A stretch of 64,000 nt of DNA from Anaerolineae bacterium (GCA_022824365.1 JAJEAA010000020.1:1-64000); one strand, 5' to 3'; shown: positions 10,501-19,249, counted from the first letter of the stretch. Numbers and translations are program-made. The notes: a model not told the origin generated them from the letters alone.

Positions 10501-12335
10501 GACAGAAAGAACTCGACATCCGCATTGTCATCGGCAATCCGCCTTGGTCGGCGACGAATAATCGAGCTTACCCGTCCATTGATGGGCAAGTAAAAGAGAT
10601 GTACGCGAAGCCCTCTAACACCAGCCACCTTTCAGCTTTGTATGACCCTTATGTGAAAGCGATACGTCTGGCCTCCGATTGGATCCAAGACGGCGAGAAT
10701 GGCGGCATCGTCGCCTTCGTCACCAATGGCGGTTTTATCGACTCGAATGCCTTCGACGGTTTTCGCAAGACAATCGCAAACGAATTTGATGTGATCTATT
10801 GCTATAACCTCAGGGGGAATGCGCGCACATCCGGTGAACGCCGTCGTGCGGAGGGCGGTGGTATGTTTGATGCCAGCGCTCGCGCCGGGGTTGCTATTCT
10901 GTTTCTTGTGAAGCGCTACCCGCCCTCTCCTCCTGACGCAGCCATTCCAATCAACTACCGTGATATCGGCGATTATCTAAAGCGCGAAGAGAAGCTGGCG
11001 CTAGTCGGTCAGTCGCGCCTCTCCCGAACCGATTGGCAGACCATTAGACCAAATGAGCATTATGATTGGATCAATCAGCGGTCGAGCGTGTTCTCTTCCA
11101 TGCGCCCGTTGGCCGGCGGAAGCTCTATATCCCCCGCACCAGTTTTCTTACTGGGCACTCTTGGAATTAAGACAAATCGAGATGCTTGGTCCTACAATTC
11201 GTCGCAAGATACTTTGCGAGATAGTATTCAACGCAGCTTGAGATTCTATAATGCGCAAGTTCAAGCGTTTCAAGATTCATCACCTGCGGGCAAAGTCTCA
11301 GAAAAAACTAAGCAAGCCAAAGCCCGCGTCGCCAAGGACGACGAGCAGTTTCACTGGGATGCGCGCAACTATAGAGACGTCGCCAATGGAGTTAGGTATT
11401 TCGAGGACGAAGATGCATACCGGATCGCATCATATCGCCCTTTCTTTAAGCAACGCTTGTATTTCGACCGTAATTTGATAAACAGTGTTTATAAACTTCC
11501 CGAAATGTATCCCAATGCCGGTGCGAAGAATCTAGGAATCGCGTTTTCTCGAGAAGGTTCGGTAGCTCCGGTTCATACATTTATGACAGAAAGCATTATT
11601 GATTGGCATTTAACAGGCGATACCGCATACTTTCCGCGCTATCGTTACTTGATTCCCAACCGTCCCGCGAAGCAAAAGTCATTCCAAGACGCCCAACTCC
11701 AGCGCGTCTCAAACATCAACCCGGCCGCGCTTTCCGAGTTCCGCGCGCATTACGGCGATAGCGGGATCAGCGAAAACGATCTCTTCTATTACACCTATGG
11801 GCTTCTGCACTCCCGGCAATGGCGCGATACCTTCGCCAATGATTTGGCCAAGTCGGCCGCCCGCATTCCCATGGCGGCTTCGCTGGCGGACTTCCGCGCT
11901 TTTGTCGCCGCCGGGCGTGAACTGGCGGACTTGCATGTGAATTACGAAACGGTCGAGCCTTATGCGCTGGAAGAGATTCACGCGCCAAATTGGAATGCGG
12001 ACGCGCCAGCAGCTTACCGCGTCGAGAAGATGAAGTATGCTGGCAAACAACGGAACGCAGATAAATCCACCATCATCTACAACGCCGGCATCACGCTGGC
12101 GGGCATTCCCGCCGAAGCGCATGACTACAAGCTCGGCACGCGCTCGGCGCTGGACTGGCTGATCGACCGCTACCGTATCACGACCCACAAGAAAAGCGGC
12201 ATCACCAACGATCCCAACGACTGGGCCGATGAAGTTGGCGAGCCGCGCTATATCCTGGATCTCATCAAGCGGGTGACGACGGTGAGCCTGCGGACAGTGG
12301 AGATCGTCAGCGGATTGCCGGAATTGCCTATCTGA
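7503..12335 (+). CDS. Single-polypeptide restriction-modification enzyme (type ISP-like: nuclease-helicase-methyltransferase)
   Basis: 1,610-residue enzyme that combines restriction and modification. The N-terminal Mrr-like nuclease has E38, D76 (HDIGIDLVA) and Q91-x-K93 (IQCKFY), a PD-(D/E)xK site. An SF2 helicase/translocase follows, with ACGSGKT (206-212), DEAH (338-341) and MTATPR. The gamma-type N6-adenine methyltransferase has motif I DPFVGTGTF (904-912) and motif IV NPPW (1012-1015). The last 450 or so residues would hold target recognition. The order and length match LlaGI/LlaBIII enzymes. No separate hsdS, hsdM or orphan methylase is nearby, so it should act alone. The reading frame is intact and all key residues are present, so it is probably active. 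Confidence 0.93.
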   Translation: MHDSNKAPTTSSINSFRDLLTRLGGQAESTAQKGQVFERLVKAFLEQDKAQSDKFDKVWLWSEWEGNQNQHDIGIDLVARERDSGELVAIQCKFYRPGTAIALDQLNKFLAAYSVDTFSRGIFVSTSGKWTANAEKALSDRKDKPVSRWGPDDFEKSSIDWSKFSFDRPSEMAQKEPKALREYQKKALDDVIEGFKEHDRGKLIMACGSGKTFTALHIAERMAGAGGKVLFLTPSLSLLSQALGDWTQDADLPLTTIPVCSDAKIEGGQSKDSEDSEDISIYDLKWPASTKQDELRRRFERASRGDAMTVVFSTYQSLNVVSDAQDAGLPAFDLIICDEAHRTTGVSGLTENDESNFQRVHDNDFIAAAKRLYMTATPRIYGDQARRKANENQLVLASMEDEKIYGPEFHRLGFGKAVEMGILSDYKVVILDVDYDEVGEILDKPLSDDAIEIDMDNGARMVGSWNGLRKRGMDGVDFSDDPGAAKRAVAFSNKIAQSKRFRDYFPLVIDECVKAGSQIATDTPLRCEVRHVDGTQNALKRADELAWLREPTEDNTCKILSNARCLTEGIDVPALDAILFMHPRKSEIDVVQAVGRVMRKSPGKKRGYIILPIARAPGVDPQETISGSAYKAVWQVINAIAAHDDRFEARINQLKLTADQAAEDYTRDRDIADGSSDEDEREDNLPTQLPLEISGSAQYRDAILAMLVDKYSNPRYWETWADKVREIARRHEARIRALLRMSDTGIGPIFDRFLAELRGNLNDGISREDAVSMLSQHLVAKPVFDALFADFDFAERNPVSRAMQGVIDALADRGLEKETAGLEEFYRDVRISAENYDNAAGKQQLVAELYERFFKGALPEETFKSLGIAYTPVEVVDYIIRSVEDLLNMEFAVSLGDEGVHIIDPFVGTGTFITRLLGSGLIKDDDLPRKYAAEIHANEINLLAYYIAAINIEATYHDKAEAGEYQPFEGIVLTDTFQAYESSAPIDEMWFPENNQRIARQKELDIRIVIGNPPWSATNNRAYPSIDGQVKEMYAKPSNTSHLSALYDPYVKAIRLASDWIQDGENGGIVAFVTNGGFIDSNAFDGFRKTIANEFDVIYCYNLRGNARTSGERRRAEGGGMFDASARAGVAILFLVKRYPPSPPDAAIPINYRDIGDYLKREEKLALVGQSRLSRTDWQTIRPNEHYDWINQRSSVFSSMRPLAGGSSISPAPVFLLGTLGIKTNRDAWSYNSSQDTLRDSIQRSLRFYNAQVQAFQDSSPAGKVSEKTKQAKARVAKDDEQFHWDARNYRDVANGVRYFEDEDAYRIASYRPFFKQRLYFDRNLINSVYKLPEMYPNAGAKNLGIAFSREGSVAPVHTFMTESIIDWHLTGDTAYFPRYRYLIPNRPAKQKSFQDAQLQRVSNINPAALSEFRAHYGDSGISENDLFYYTYGLLHSRQWRDTFANDLAKSAARIPMAASLADFRAFVAAGRELADLHVNYETVEPYALEEIHAPNWNADAPAAYRVEKMKYAGKQRNADKSTIIYNAGITLAGIPAEAHDYKLGTRSALDWLIDRYRITTHKKSGITNDPNDWADEVGEPRYILDLIKRVTTVSLRTVEIVSGLPELPI

Positions 12336-12347
12336 AGCTTGTGAGAT

Positions 12348-13205
12348 TCAAACAAGCCGCCTCCGCCCCGGAATCCCGGCGAAACCAGCTCCGCTCCAAG
12401 CCACCCCATCATGGTGGATATCCAACTGATGATACAAACTCTCGGCGATGCTGTCGTCGCGCCAGTCATAATCGGCAACCGCCGCGAAGGGACTCTGCGC
12501 GGTTCGTCGTCCGCGGCTGCCATCCCCAATGGCGAAGGTGTCAATGACGATGCGTTGCGCCCCCGTCTCCAACAGCCGCTCAGCGAAAAGATCCGAATAT
12601 GGCAAACAAGGCGAGACCGCAATCTGAACGTTTATGCCCCGCGCAACCGCCAGCTTGACCGCCTCCAGCCGCCTCTCCACATGCGACCGCGCCGGTCCAT
12701 AAGGCAGGTCGCCCCGGTCGGTCTCGATGGTCATGCCCAGCCAGGCGTATGGCAGCGCCGCGATTAGTTCCAGGTCATCCGCCACCACCGGTCCCCGCGT
12801 CTGAATCAGCAGCAGATCGAGGTCATCATAACGCGCGAAGACCTCGAGGCAGCGCCGCGTCAGTCTTAGCTTGCGCTCAATCGGCTGGTAGGGGTCGGTC
12901 ACCGGGCTCATGAAGATGCGCATGCCCCGCCGGTTCCGCGCCCGCGCCAATTGCTCGTCCAGCAGCTCGGCCGCGTTCGCCTTGATGATGAGAACATCGC
13001 CCCAAGCCTCGCCCTCGCGCCGGGCGAAATGCCAGTTGGGCAGCATCGGCGCGTAGCAGTAGGCGCCGCAATACAGCTTGCCGAATTGGCAGCCGGTCGC
13101 CCAGGAGAGGCTGTGCGTATAGGGTTGCTCGCCGGCGGTGAGGAAGCCGCGCTTCTGCGGCGTCAGGATGGATTTGGCTTGGATTGTGCGGATGCGCATT
13201 GCCAT
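12348..13205 (-). CDS. Radical SAM protein (spore photoproduct lyase-like) with unusual cysteine spacing
   Basis: 285-residue protein resembling SPL-like/Rv2578c-type radical SAM enzymes. An N-terminal HSLSWATGC leads into the cluster-binding region, followed by MSPVTDPYQPIERKLRLTRR, a stretch characteristic of this family. The putative 4Fe-4S cysteines are C39, C46 and C50 (CX6CX3C), with YCYA-type YCGAYCYAP, rather than CX3CX2C. The function is unknown; homologues are annotated as radical SAM proteins without a defined substrate. Two possible ATGs (13205, 13199) differ by two residues. It converges on the restriction gene 12 bp away. Confidence 0.8.
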   Translation of the reverse strand: MAMRIRTIQAKSILTPQKRGFLTAGEQPYTHSLSWATGCQFGKLYCGAYCYAPMLPNWHFARREGEAWGDVLIIKANAAELLDEQLARARNRRGMRIFMSPVTDPYQPIERKLRLTRRCLEVFARYDDLDLLLIQTRGPVVADDLELIAALPYAWLGMTIETDRGDLPYGPARSHVERRLEAVKLAVARGINVQIAVSPCLPYSDLFAERLLETGAQRIVIDTFAIGDGSRGRRTAQSPFAAVADYDWRDDSIAESLYHQLDIHHDGVAWSGAGFAGIPGRRRLV

Positions 13206-13295
13206 AGTGTAGCGAAGTTTCGCGGCAAAACTTACATATTACTCTCGCTTTATTATCTCGACGTCCTCTATAGCAGTCGGTTGTCAAATAAGCCC

Positions 13296-13323
13296 TCGAC
13301 ATTCCCCCGCCGCCCGGTATAAT
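13296..13323 (+). promoter_or_regulatory. Sigma-70-type promoter of the bL28 gene
   Basis: TCGACA at 13296-13301 and a perfect TATAAT at 13318-13323 are separated by 16 bases. They lie about 30 bases before the bL28 start codon. AAGGGAG precedes that ATG. Confidence 0.7.
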
Positions 13324-13354
13324 ATCCCGTTGCATAATCTAAGGGAGCAAGATC

Positions 13355-13594
13355 ATGCCCGGCAAGCGCAAAATCACCGGCGTCAAGCCGCTCTTCGGCC
13401 AATCGCGCAGTAAAGCCTTCAACACCGTCAAGCGCAAGTTCAAGCCGAACCTGCAAAACAAACGCATCTACGTGCCCGAGCTTGATCGCTGGGTGCGCGT
13501 CAAAATCACGGCGAAAGAACTGCGGACCATCGACAAAATCGGCTTCATGGAATTCCTCAAGCGGCGCAACATCCCGCTCAAGCAGTTGCTCTAG
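13355..13594 (+). CDS. rpmB: 50S ribosomal protein L28 (bL28)
   Basis: 79-residue basic protein of the large ribosomal subunit. The signature is clear: ITGVKPLFGQS, then KRKFKPNLQNKRIYVPELDRW, then RVKITAKELRTIDKIG. The zinc-binding cysteine pairs of some L28 proteins are absent (C-minus form). A good ribosome binding site (AAGGGAG) and its own promoter precede it. It stands alone, as rpmB often does. As an essential housekeeping gene, it argues that this DNA is chromosomal or a chromid rather than a small plasmid. Confidence 0.93.
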   Translation: MPGKRKITGVKPLFGQSRSKAFNTVKRKFKPNLQNKRIYVPELDRWVRVKITAKELRTIDKIGFMEFLKRRNIPLKQLL

Positions 13595-13644
13595 CGCCGT
13601 CAATCGCATAACGGAAACGCTATAGTTTTACGGGCGATCCAGGC

Positions 13645-13664
13645 AATGCCCCGGCATTTTCTAT
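13645..13664 (+). terminator. Possible terminator after rpmB
   Basis: AATGC-CCCG-GCATT (13645-13658) forms a short tetraloop hairpin followed by TTCTATTT. The stem is only five pairs, so this is tentative. Confidence 0.4.
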
Positions 13665-13755
13665 TTATCAGGACGGCAGAACCAGCCTACATGAGAATAC
13701 GGCAAATTACGTTTGTTTACGACAATCCTCGCCGGCCTTATTACCAAGATCTGTC

Positions 13756-14460
13756 ATGAATCTCCATCACCAATCTATCCTGAGGCGCATCCAGGCGGCG
13801 GAGCCGGGCCGCGGACAGACCACACAACGCCCGGAACACCTCGGCACAGCGCGCCGATGGTATGGCCTCAAGAATGATCAACGGCGGCGGATCTTGCTCG
13901 ATTTCTGCGCTGCTCACAAGGACCTCAGCTTCGATAATTGGCTGGCGTTGATCGACAGCTTGTATCAGGGCGAGTCTTACGAAGAACGCTGCGCGCCCCA
14001 GACGCTTTTCCGCAAATACTCGCGCTATCGCCGGCGGCTGTCCCTGGCGCAACTGGATGCCTGGCTCAGCTGCCTCGATGGCTGGGCGGAAGTCGACAGC
14101 ACTTGCCAGACGGTCTTCAGCGACAAGGATCTGCTGGCGGACTGGGATGGCTGGTCCGCCCTGCTCCGGTCATTGGCGGCGGACCCCAATGTCAATAAGC
14201 GCCGCGCCGCCCTGGTGCTCTTGACCGCGCCCATCAGTCAATCAGACGACGAGCGCATACTCGACCTCTCGCTTGAACTGATTGACCAGCTTAAGGCGGA
14301 GAAGGACAAGCGCATCAGCAAAGCGATTTCCTGGCTGCTGCGCAAGGGCATCAAGCAGCATCGAGAAGCGATCGCCGCCTACCTGGATGCCAATGCCGAG
14401 AGCCTGCCCGCCATCGCCGCCCGAGAAACGCGCAAGAAGCTCGTCACTGGCAAGAAATAG
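13756..14460 (+). CDS. DNA alkylation repair protein, AlkD-like HEAT-repeat family
   Basis: 234-residue helical protein of the AlkD/AlkC-type family, which removes bulky or cationic alkylated bases. YGLKNDQRRRILLDFC near the N-terminus, DAWLSCLDGWAEVDSTCQTV, DWDGWSALLRSLAADPNVNKRRAALVLL and KDKRISKAISWLLRKGIKQH follow the HEAT-repeat pattern of these enzymes, including the tryptophan/aspartate-rich central helices. It is shorter at the N-terminus than some members. It converges on ppk2, with 14 bp between the stops. Enzymatic activity is inferred from family membership. Confidence 0.8.
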   Translation: MNLHHQSILRRIQAAEPGRGQTTQRPEHLGTARRWYGLKNDQRRRILLDFCAAHKDLSFDNWLALIDSLYQGESYEERCAPQTLFRKYSRYRRRLSLAQLDAWLSCLDGWAEVDSTCQTVFSDKDLLADWDGWSALLRSLAADPNVNKRRAALVLLTAPISQSDDERILDLSLELIDQLKAEKDKRISKAISWLLRKGIKQHREAIAAYLDANAESLPAIAARETRKKLVTGKK

Positions 14461-14474
14461 GGCGAGACGCGGCA

Positions 14475-15299
14475 TTACATATCGGCGTAATAATCCTTGA
14501 CGAGATAGTGAGTATCGCGGGGCGGCCGCGAGGTATAGGGGACCTGCGGCGGAATCTCCGGCAGCTCAATCGGTCCCGGAATCACATCTTCGTAGGGAAT
14601 CGCCCCCAAGATATCGCGGATGACATTCAGGCGCAGCCGGCGTTTGTCGTTGGAGTTGACCTGCCGCCAGCGACATTCGGGGATATCGGTGTGTTCGATC
14701 ATGGCGTCCTTCGCCCTTGTGTATTCCACCCAGCGGTTGCGCCCCTCGATATCAATCTCGCTGAGTTTCCAGCGCCGCGAAGGATTAACCGCCCGCGCCT
14801 GGAAGCGGCGTTCCTGCTCGTCATCATCCACCGAGAGCCAGTATTTGAGCAAGATGATGCCGTCATTAATCAGCAGCCGCTCGAAATTCGGCGCGTCGCG
14901 GAGGAAGTCCCAATATTGACGATCGCTGCAGAAACCCATGACGCGCTCGACGGTGGCGCGGTTATACCAACTGCGGTCGAAGAGGACGATCTCGCCGGCG
15001 GCGGGCAAATGCGTGACATAGCGCTGGAAGTACCACTGCGTCTGCTCGCGGTCCGATGGCTTGGCGAGGGCGACGAGACGAATATCGCGTGGCTGCAAAG
15101 GCGCCATGATCCGCTTGATGGTGCCGCCTTTGCCAGCGGCGTCGCGCCCGTCAAAGGTGATCATCACGCGCATGTCGTGGTGCTTGATCCAATATTGCCA
15201 CTTCACCAACTCGAATTGCAGCCGAAGCAGTTCTTTCTCATAGAACTTCCGGTTGAGACGGTCGGGGCGTTTTGCCTTGCCAGATTTCTTCTTTGACAT
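14475..15299 (-). CDS. ppk2: Polyphosphate kinase 2 (PPK2 family)
   Basis: 274-residue cytoplasmic nucleotide kinase that transfers phosphate between polyphosphate and nucleotides. The Walker A loop is GRDAAGKGGT (51-60). The Walker B/lid region includes IVLFDRSWYNRA, followed by ERLLINDGIILLKYWLSVD and RFQARAVNPSRRWKLSEID, all hallmarks of the family. The ATG at 15299 is chosen because GGAG lies seven bases upstream; a longer reading from a TTG at 15311 would start inside that box. Whether it is class I (NDP), II (NMP) or III cannot be decided by eye. Confidence 0.94.
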   Translation of the reverse strand: MSKKKSGKAKRPDRLNRKFYEKELLRLQFELVKWQYWIKHHDMRVMITFDGRDAAGKGGTIKRIMAPLQPRDIRLVALAKPSDREQTQWYFQRYVTHLPAAGEIVLFDRSWYNRATVERVMGFCSDRQYWDFLRDAPNFERLLINDGIILLKYWLSVDDDEQERRFQARAVNPSRRWKLSEIDIEGRNRWVEYTRAKDAMIEHTDIPECRWRQVNSNDKRRLRLNVIRDILGAIPYEDVIPGPIELPEIPPQVPYTSRPPRDTHYLVKDYYADM

Positions 15300-15475
15300 G
15301 CGATGCTCCAATAAATCTATTCATATCGCTCACAAGGCATAGCATACCCGATTTTGGCTGGCTCTGTCACCTACCTCGCTGGCGCCGCCGCTTTCTCACC
15401 GGCCTGAGAATACGCAGCCCTTTGATATGTACTATAATCCAGCAGGGTCAAAGGGGAGAACGCGACAGCAAAACC

Positions 15476-17524
15476 ATGACAAATGAAGCCAGTCCATTTC
15501 GTGCCTTGGCCCGCGCCAAGAAGCCCAAGCCGAACTTCTTCATCGTCGGCGCGCCAAAATGCGGCACGACCTCGTTGCACGAATACTTGCAGCATCACCC
15601 CGATGTCTATATGCCCTATTACAAGGAGCCGCATTTCTTCGGCTCCGATCTCGATGGCTCGCGCTTCCGCCAATTCCGGGATCGGCCGGAGAAATACCTC
15701 AAGCTCTTCCGTGATGTCCGCGGGGAAAAGCGCATTGGCGAATCGTCCCCCTGGTATCTCGCCAGCGAGCAAGCCGCCCGCGAAATACACAGCTACGACC
15801 CGCAGGCCAAGATCATCATCATGCTGCGCAACCCGGTCGATATGATGTATTCGATGTGGTCGCAATTCCGTTACAGCGGCAACGAGCAGATTGAAGATTT
15901 TGAAGAGGCGCTGGCCGCGGAAAACGAACGGCGGAATGGCAAACGCATTCGCCGCGCCGCCCATTGCATCACGGGCCTCTATTATCGCCGGATGACGCGC
16001 TTCGCCGAACAAGTGGGACGCTATTATGACACCTTCGGCAAAGACCAGGTGATGGTCATCATCTTTGACGATTTCCGCGCCGATACGCCTGGTGTCTATC
16101 GCGCCGTTCTAGATTTCCTCGGGCTGGATACCTCGGTCAAAGTTGACTTCGGCGTCCGCAACCCGAACAAAGAAGTGCGCCTGGCTTGGCTGCAAAAGCT
16201 CATCATCAGCACCGGTTTCTCCCTGATGCTGCTCAAAGACCGCCTGACTTACCTGGCGACCACAAGCCGGCTGATGCCCTACAGCTATCGCACGCGAGCG
16301 GTCGAAGGCGTCATCTCGGCTTATACCCGCTACGAACGGCGTTCGCCCCTGCTGCGGGCAACGCGTCAGCGCCTGGCTGATGAATCGGCCGACGAGATCG
16401 ACGCGCTGAGCGCCCTGCTCAATCGCGATCTGTCGCACTGGTACAAGCCGGGCGATGATCGCCCCCCGTCAGCAAGCGCCGGGACACCGACAGCGGCCGT
16501 GCGCAAGAGCAAGAGGCGGCGTCAGCTTGTCCTGCGCGCCATCAGCATCTTGGTCACCGTCGCCTTGCTAGCGGTGCTGGTTGGCGAAGTGAAATGGGAC
16601 GAATTTGATCAACTGCTGGGGCGTATCCCAGCGGTTAGCTGGGCTGGCGCTCTGCTGGCTTATTTGGCGCTGAACCTTTTCCGCGCGCTGCGCTTTCGCG
16701 TTTTGCTGGATAAAGGCGATACGCCCTGGCGCTTGCTGGCGCCGATCACGCTTTATCATAATTTTCTGGTGCGCGCCCTGCCTTTTAAATTGGGCGAGCT
16801 CTCCTACATCGCTCTGCTGCGATCGCGCTTGAATTACTCGATGGAAGAAGGCTTGAGCAGCCTCTTTGGCGCGCGCATCCTGGAATTGCTGATCATCGTT
16901 GTGGTCTTCGCCGCCGGCGTCCTGACGACAGCCGAGGCTTTAGCCGCGCAGCATGACCAACTGCTCTTTGTCATCATCGTCACATTTCTGTTGAGCGTCT
17001 GCGCCCTGTACTTCGGCGGCGCGATCATCCGCGCCTTGCGCGGGGCACTGCTGCCGCCCTTGCTACGCTTGGCGGGAAGACAACGAGATCTCGTCACTAT
17101 CATCGAAACCCGCTCGCTGCATCTCGCCGGGGAATTCGACCGCATTCGGCAACCGCGCCTCTTTCTCACCGCGTTCTTCATCTCCTGCTTCACCTACTCT
17201 TCATCCTTCCTGACGAATTATATCTTGCTGCGCGCACTGGGCGTCACGCTCGATCTCTCGGCGATGATCGCCATCATCAGCATCGGCATGTTCGCCTCCG
17301 CCTTTCCCTTAAACGTCAGCGGCTTTGGCGTGGTAGAAGTGGCCTGGCGCTTCGGCCTGGTCCAATTCGCCGGTTGGAACGAATCTGACGCGACCGCGAC
17401 CGGCTTTCTCTTGCACGGATTTCAACTCTTTGCCGCGGCCGCCTACGGGCTGGCGGGCTATCTCATGATTCACCTGAGCCCGCGTATGCCAGCGGCGCAG
17501 GACGACGATCTGCCCGCGAACTGA
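15476..17524 (+). CDS. Sulfotransferase fused to a flippase-like (LPG synthase TM / UPF0104-type) membrane domain
   Basis: 682-residue fusion. Residues about 18-310 are a PAPS-dependent sulfotransferase, with the 5'-phosphosulfate loop FFIVGAPKCGTTSLHEYL (21-38) and a 3'-phosphate region RNPVDMMYSMWSQFRYSG. After a basic linker (about 345) there are roughly eight membrane spans of the lysylphosphatidylglycerol-synthase transmembrane (YbhN/AglD-like) family. These include RALPFKLGELSYIALLRSR and FPLNVSGFGVVEVAWRFG, motifs of that family. ATG 15476 is used because residues encoded upstream are low in similarity and overlap the ppk2 5' region. It heads an operon with a decarboxylase-fold protein (12 bp downstream) and two SDRs. 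It probably sulfates a lipid-linked or membrane substrate; that is inference. Confidence 0.9.
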   Translation: MTNEASPFRALARAKKPKPNFFIVGAPKCGTTSLHEYLQHHPDVYMPYYKEPHFFGSDLDGSRFRQFRDRPEKYLKLFRDVRGEKRIGESSPWYLASEQAAREIHSYDPQAKIIIMLRNPVDMMYSMWSQFRYSGNEQIEDFEEALAAENERRNGKRIRRAAHCITGLYYRRMTRFAEQVGRYYDTFGKDQVMVIIFDDFRADTPGVYRAVLDFLGLDTSVKVDFGVRNPNKEVRLAWLQKLIISTGFSLMLLKDRLTYLATTSRLMPYSYRTRAVEGVISAYTRYERRSPLLRATRQRLADESADEIDALSALLNRDLSHWYKPGDDRPPSASAGTPTAAVRKSKRRRQLVLRAISILVTVALLAVLVGEVKWDEFDQLLGRIPAVSWAGALLAYLALNLFRALRFRVLLDKGDTPWRLLAPITLYHNFLVRALPFKLGELSYIALLRSRLNYSMEEGLSSLFGARILELLIIVVVFAAGVLTTAEALAAQHDQLLFVIIVTFLLSVCALYFGGAIIRALRGALLPPLLRLAGRQRDLVTIIETRSLHLAGEFDRIRQPRLFLTAFFISCFTYSSSFLTNYILLRALGVTLDLSAMIAIISIGMFASAFPLNVSGFGVVEVAWRFGLVQFAGWNESDATATGFLLHGFQLFAAAAYGLAGYLMIHLSPRMPAAQDDDLPAN

Positions 17525-17536
17525 AAGGATGTCCCC

Positions 17537-18373
17537 ATGTCATATGACTTTGACGCTGAGGCTATGTACCGCATGCCAACATATTTCGGTCCCCGCACGG
17601 GACCACGGCGCGGACCCGACGGCCAGCGTTTTGACAATCGCGATACACCGCGCAGCAGCATCTTCAGCCTGAGTTTCCTCACAGATGCCGCCCAACTGGA
17701 AGCGATGCTGCCGCCGGGCTTTCAGCTCGAGGGCGACCCGGTTGTCACCGTCAGCGCTTCTTACATCAGCGAGATCGAATGGCTGGCCGGGCGCGGATAC
17801 AACACGCTGGGCGTCTCCTTTCCAGCGCGCTACAAAGGCAAGAAGGATTCCGTGCGGGGCCAATTCCTGACCGTGCTCTGGGAGAACCTGACCGACCCCA
17901 TTATCACTGGCCGCGAAGAACTGGGCTTCTCCAAAATCTATTGCGAATTGCCCTCGCCCCTCCACTTGCGCGGCGAGTACCGCATCACCGCGAGTTGGCT
18001 GGGCTTCAAGTTCCTGGATATGCAACTGACGAATCCGCGGGAACTCGCGCGCGACGAGATCGACGAACTCCAGCAAAGCGCGAGCAGCGAAGGTATCCTG
18101 CATTACAAGTACGTGCCACGCACCGGCGAATGGGGCAAAGCCGATATCGCCTATGCCACGCTGACGCCAACTGCGGCGCCAAATCGCCGAATCCTGGAGC
18201 ACTATCTTGCCGATGGCCAACTCGAATTCCACCGCGCCCGCTGGGAAGATATGCCGACGCAATACAATATCGTCAACGCCTTTGCCGATCTGGAGATTCA
18301 CGAGTATCGCGGCGCCAGCCTGACCAAAACCATCGGCGGCAAGGACCTCAGTGACCAGCGAATACTCCAGTGA
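17537..18373 (+). CDS. Acetoacetate decarboxylase family protein
   Basis: 278-residue protein of the ADC-like fold. LPPGFQLEGDPVVTVSASYISE is the conserved N-terminal sheet. GREELGFSKIYCELP carries K133 at the position of the Schiff-base lysine of acetoacetate decarboxylase. Many bacterial homologues act on other keto acids or as aldolase-dehydratases, so the reaction is uncertain. It starts 12 bp after the sulfotransferase fusion, with AAGGATG upstream, and its stop lies 20 bp before the next SDR start. It is therefore co-transcribed. Confidence 0.87.
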   Translation: MSYDFDAEAMYRMPTYFGPRTGPRRGPDGQRFDNRDTPRSSIFSLSFLTDAAQLEAMLPPGFQLEGDPVVTVSASYISEIEWLAGRGYNTLGVSFPARYKGKKDSVRGQFLTVLWENLTDPIITGREELGFSKIYCELPSPLHLRGEYRITASWLGFKFLDMQLTNPRELARDEIDELQQSASSEGILHYKYVPRTGEWGKADIAYATLTPTAAPNRRILEHYLADGQLEFHRARWEDMPTQYNIVNAFADLEIHEYRGASLTKTIGGKDLSDQRILQ

Positions 18374-18393
18374 CGACAGAACAGGAGAGCAAT

Positions 18394-19215
18394 ATGTACG
18401 ACTTAAATGGCAAGGTCGCCCTGGTCACCGGCGCTGCCGGCGCAGGCGGTCTGGGGCGAGCGATTGCCCTGCGCCTGGCGCAAGAAGGCGCCGATCTGGT
18501 CATCAACGACTTGAGCGAGGACAAAGCCCCGCGGCAAGGATTGCCCGCTGTCGCAAGTGAGATTGAAGCGTTGGGCCGACGCGCTCTGCCCGTTTATGCC
18601 GATGTCTCATCCTCGCAGGATGTTCAGCGGATGGCAGACGCCGCGCTGGCTGCCTTCGGGCGGATTGACATTCTGGTGAACAATGCCGGCGCGCCAGCCG
18701 GTCGCGACCGTGTGCCAGTCGTCGAGCTCGAGGAAGATGCCTTCGATCTAATCCAGCGCGTAAACGTCAAAGGCGCCTTTCTCTGCAGCCGGGCGGCCGC
18801 GCGGGCGATGTTGGCGCGGGGCGAAGGCGGCCGCATTATCAATATTTCCTCCACCGCGGGTCGGAAAGGCGTCGCGCGTTATGCCGCCTACTGCACATCC
18901 AAATTCGCCGTGCGCGGCTTCACGCAGGCGCTGGCGCTAGAACTAGCGCCGCATGGCATCACCGTCAACGCCATCTGTCCGGGCCTGGTCGCTACCGAAC
19001 GGATCAATGATATCGCTTCGGCTTTGGCGCCAGCCGGCACGAATATGGCCGATTACCGCCAGGGGATGATGGAGAGCGAGATCGCCGGCATCCCACTAGG
19101 CCGCATGACCGAACCGGACGATATCGCTCGCATGGCTGCTTTCCTGGCTTCCGAAGAAGCAGCCTTTCTCACGGGCATGTCCTACGTCGTTGATGGCGGC
19201 GGGCAGATGGATTGA
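18394..19215 (+). CDS. Short-chain dehydrogenase/reductase (SDR)
   Basis: 273-residue NAD(P)-dependent oxidoreductase. It has the glycine-rich VTGAAGAGGLGRAIA loop, DVSS, NNAG, catalytic INISS and YCTSK, and the C-terminal GMSYVVDGGGQMD of classical SDRs. ATG 18394 follows AGGAG by six bases; an in-frame GTG at 18370 overlaps the preceding stop and lacks such a box. It is third in the sulfotransferase operon. The substrate is unknown. Confidence 0.92.
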   Translation: MYDLNGKVALVTGAAGAGGLGRAIALRLAQEGADLVINDLSEDKAPRQGLPAVASEIEALGRRALPVYADVSSSQDVQRMADAALAAFGRIDILVNNAGAPAGRDRVPVVELEEDAFDLIQRVNVKGAFLCSRAAARAMLARGEGGRIINISSTAGRKGVARYAAYCTSKFAVRGFTQALALELAPHGITVNAICPGLVATERINDIASALAPAGTNMADYRQGMMESEIAGIPLGRMTEPDDIARMAAFLASEEAAFLTGMSYVVDGGGQMD

Positions 19216-19249
19216 ACATGTCTAGCGAAGACGATCGGAGAAATGCAAC

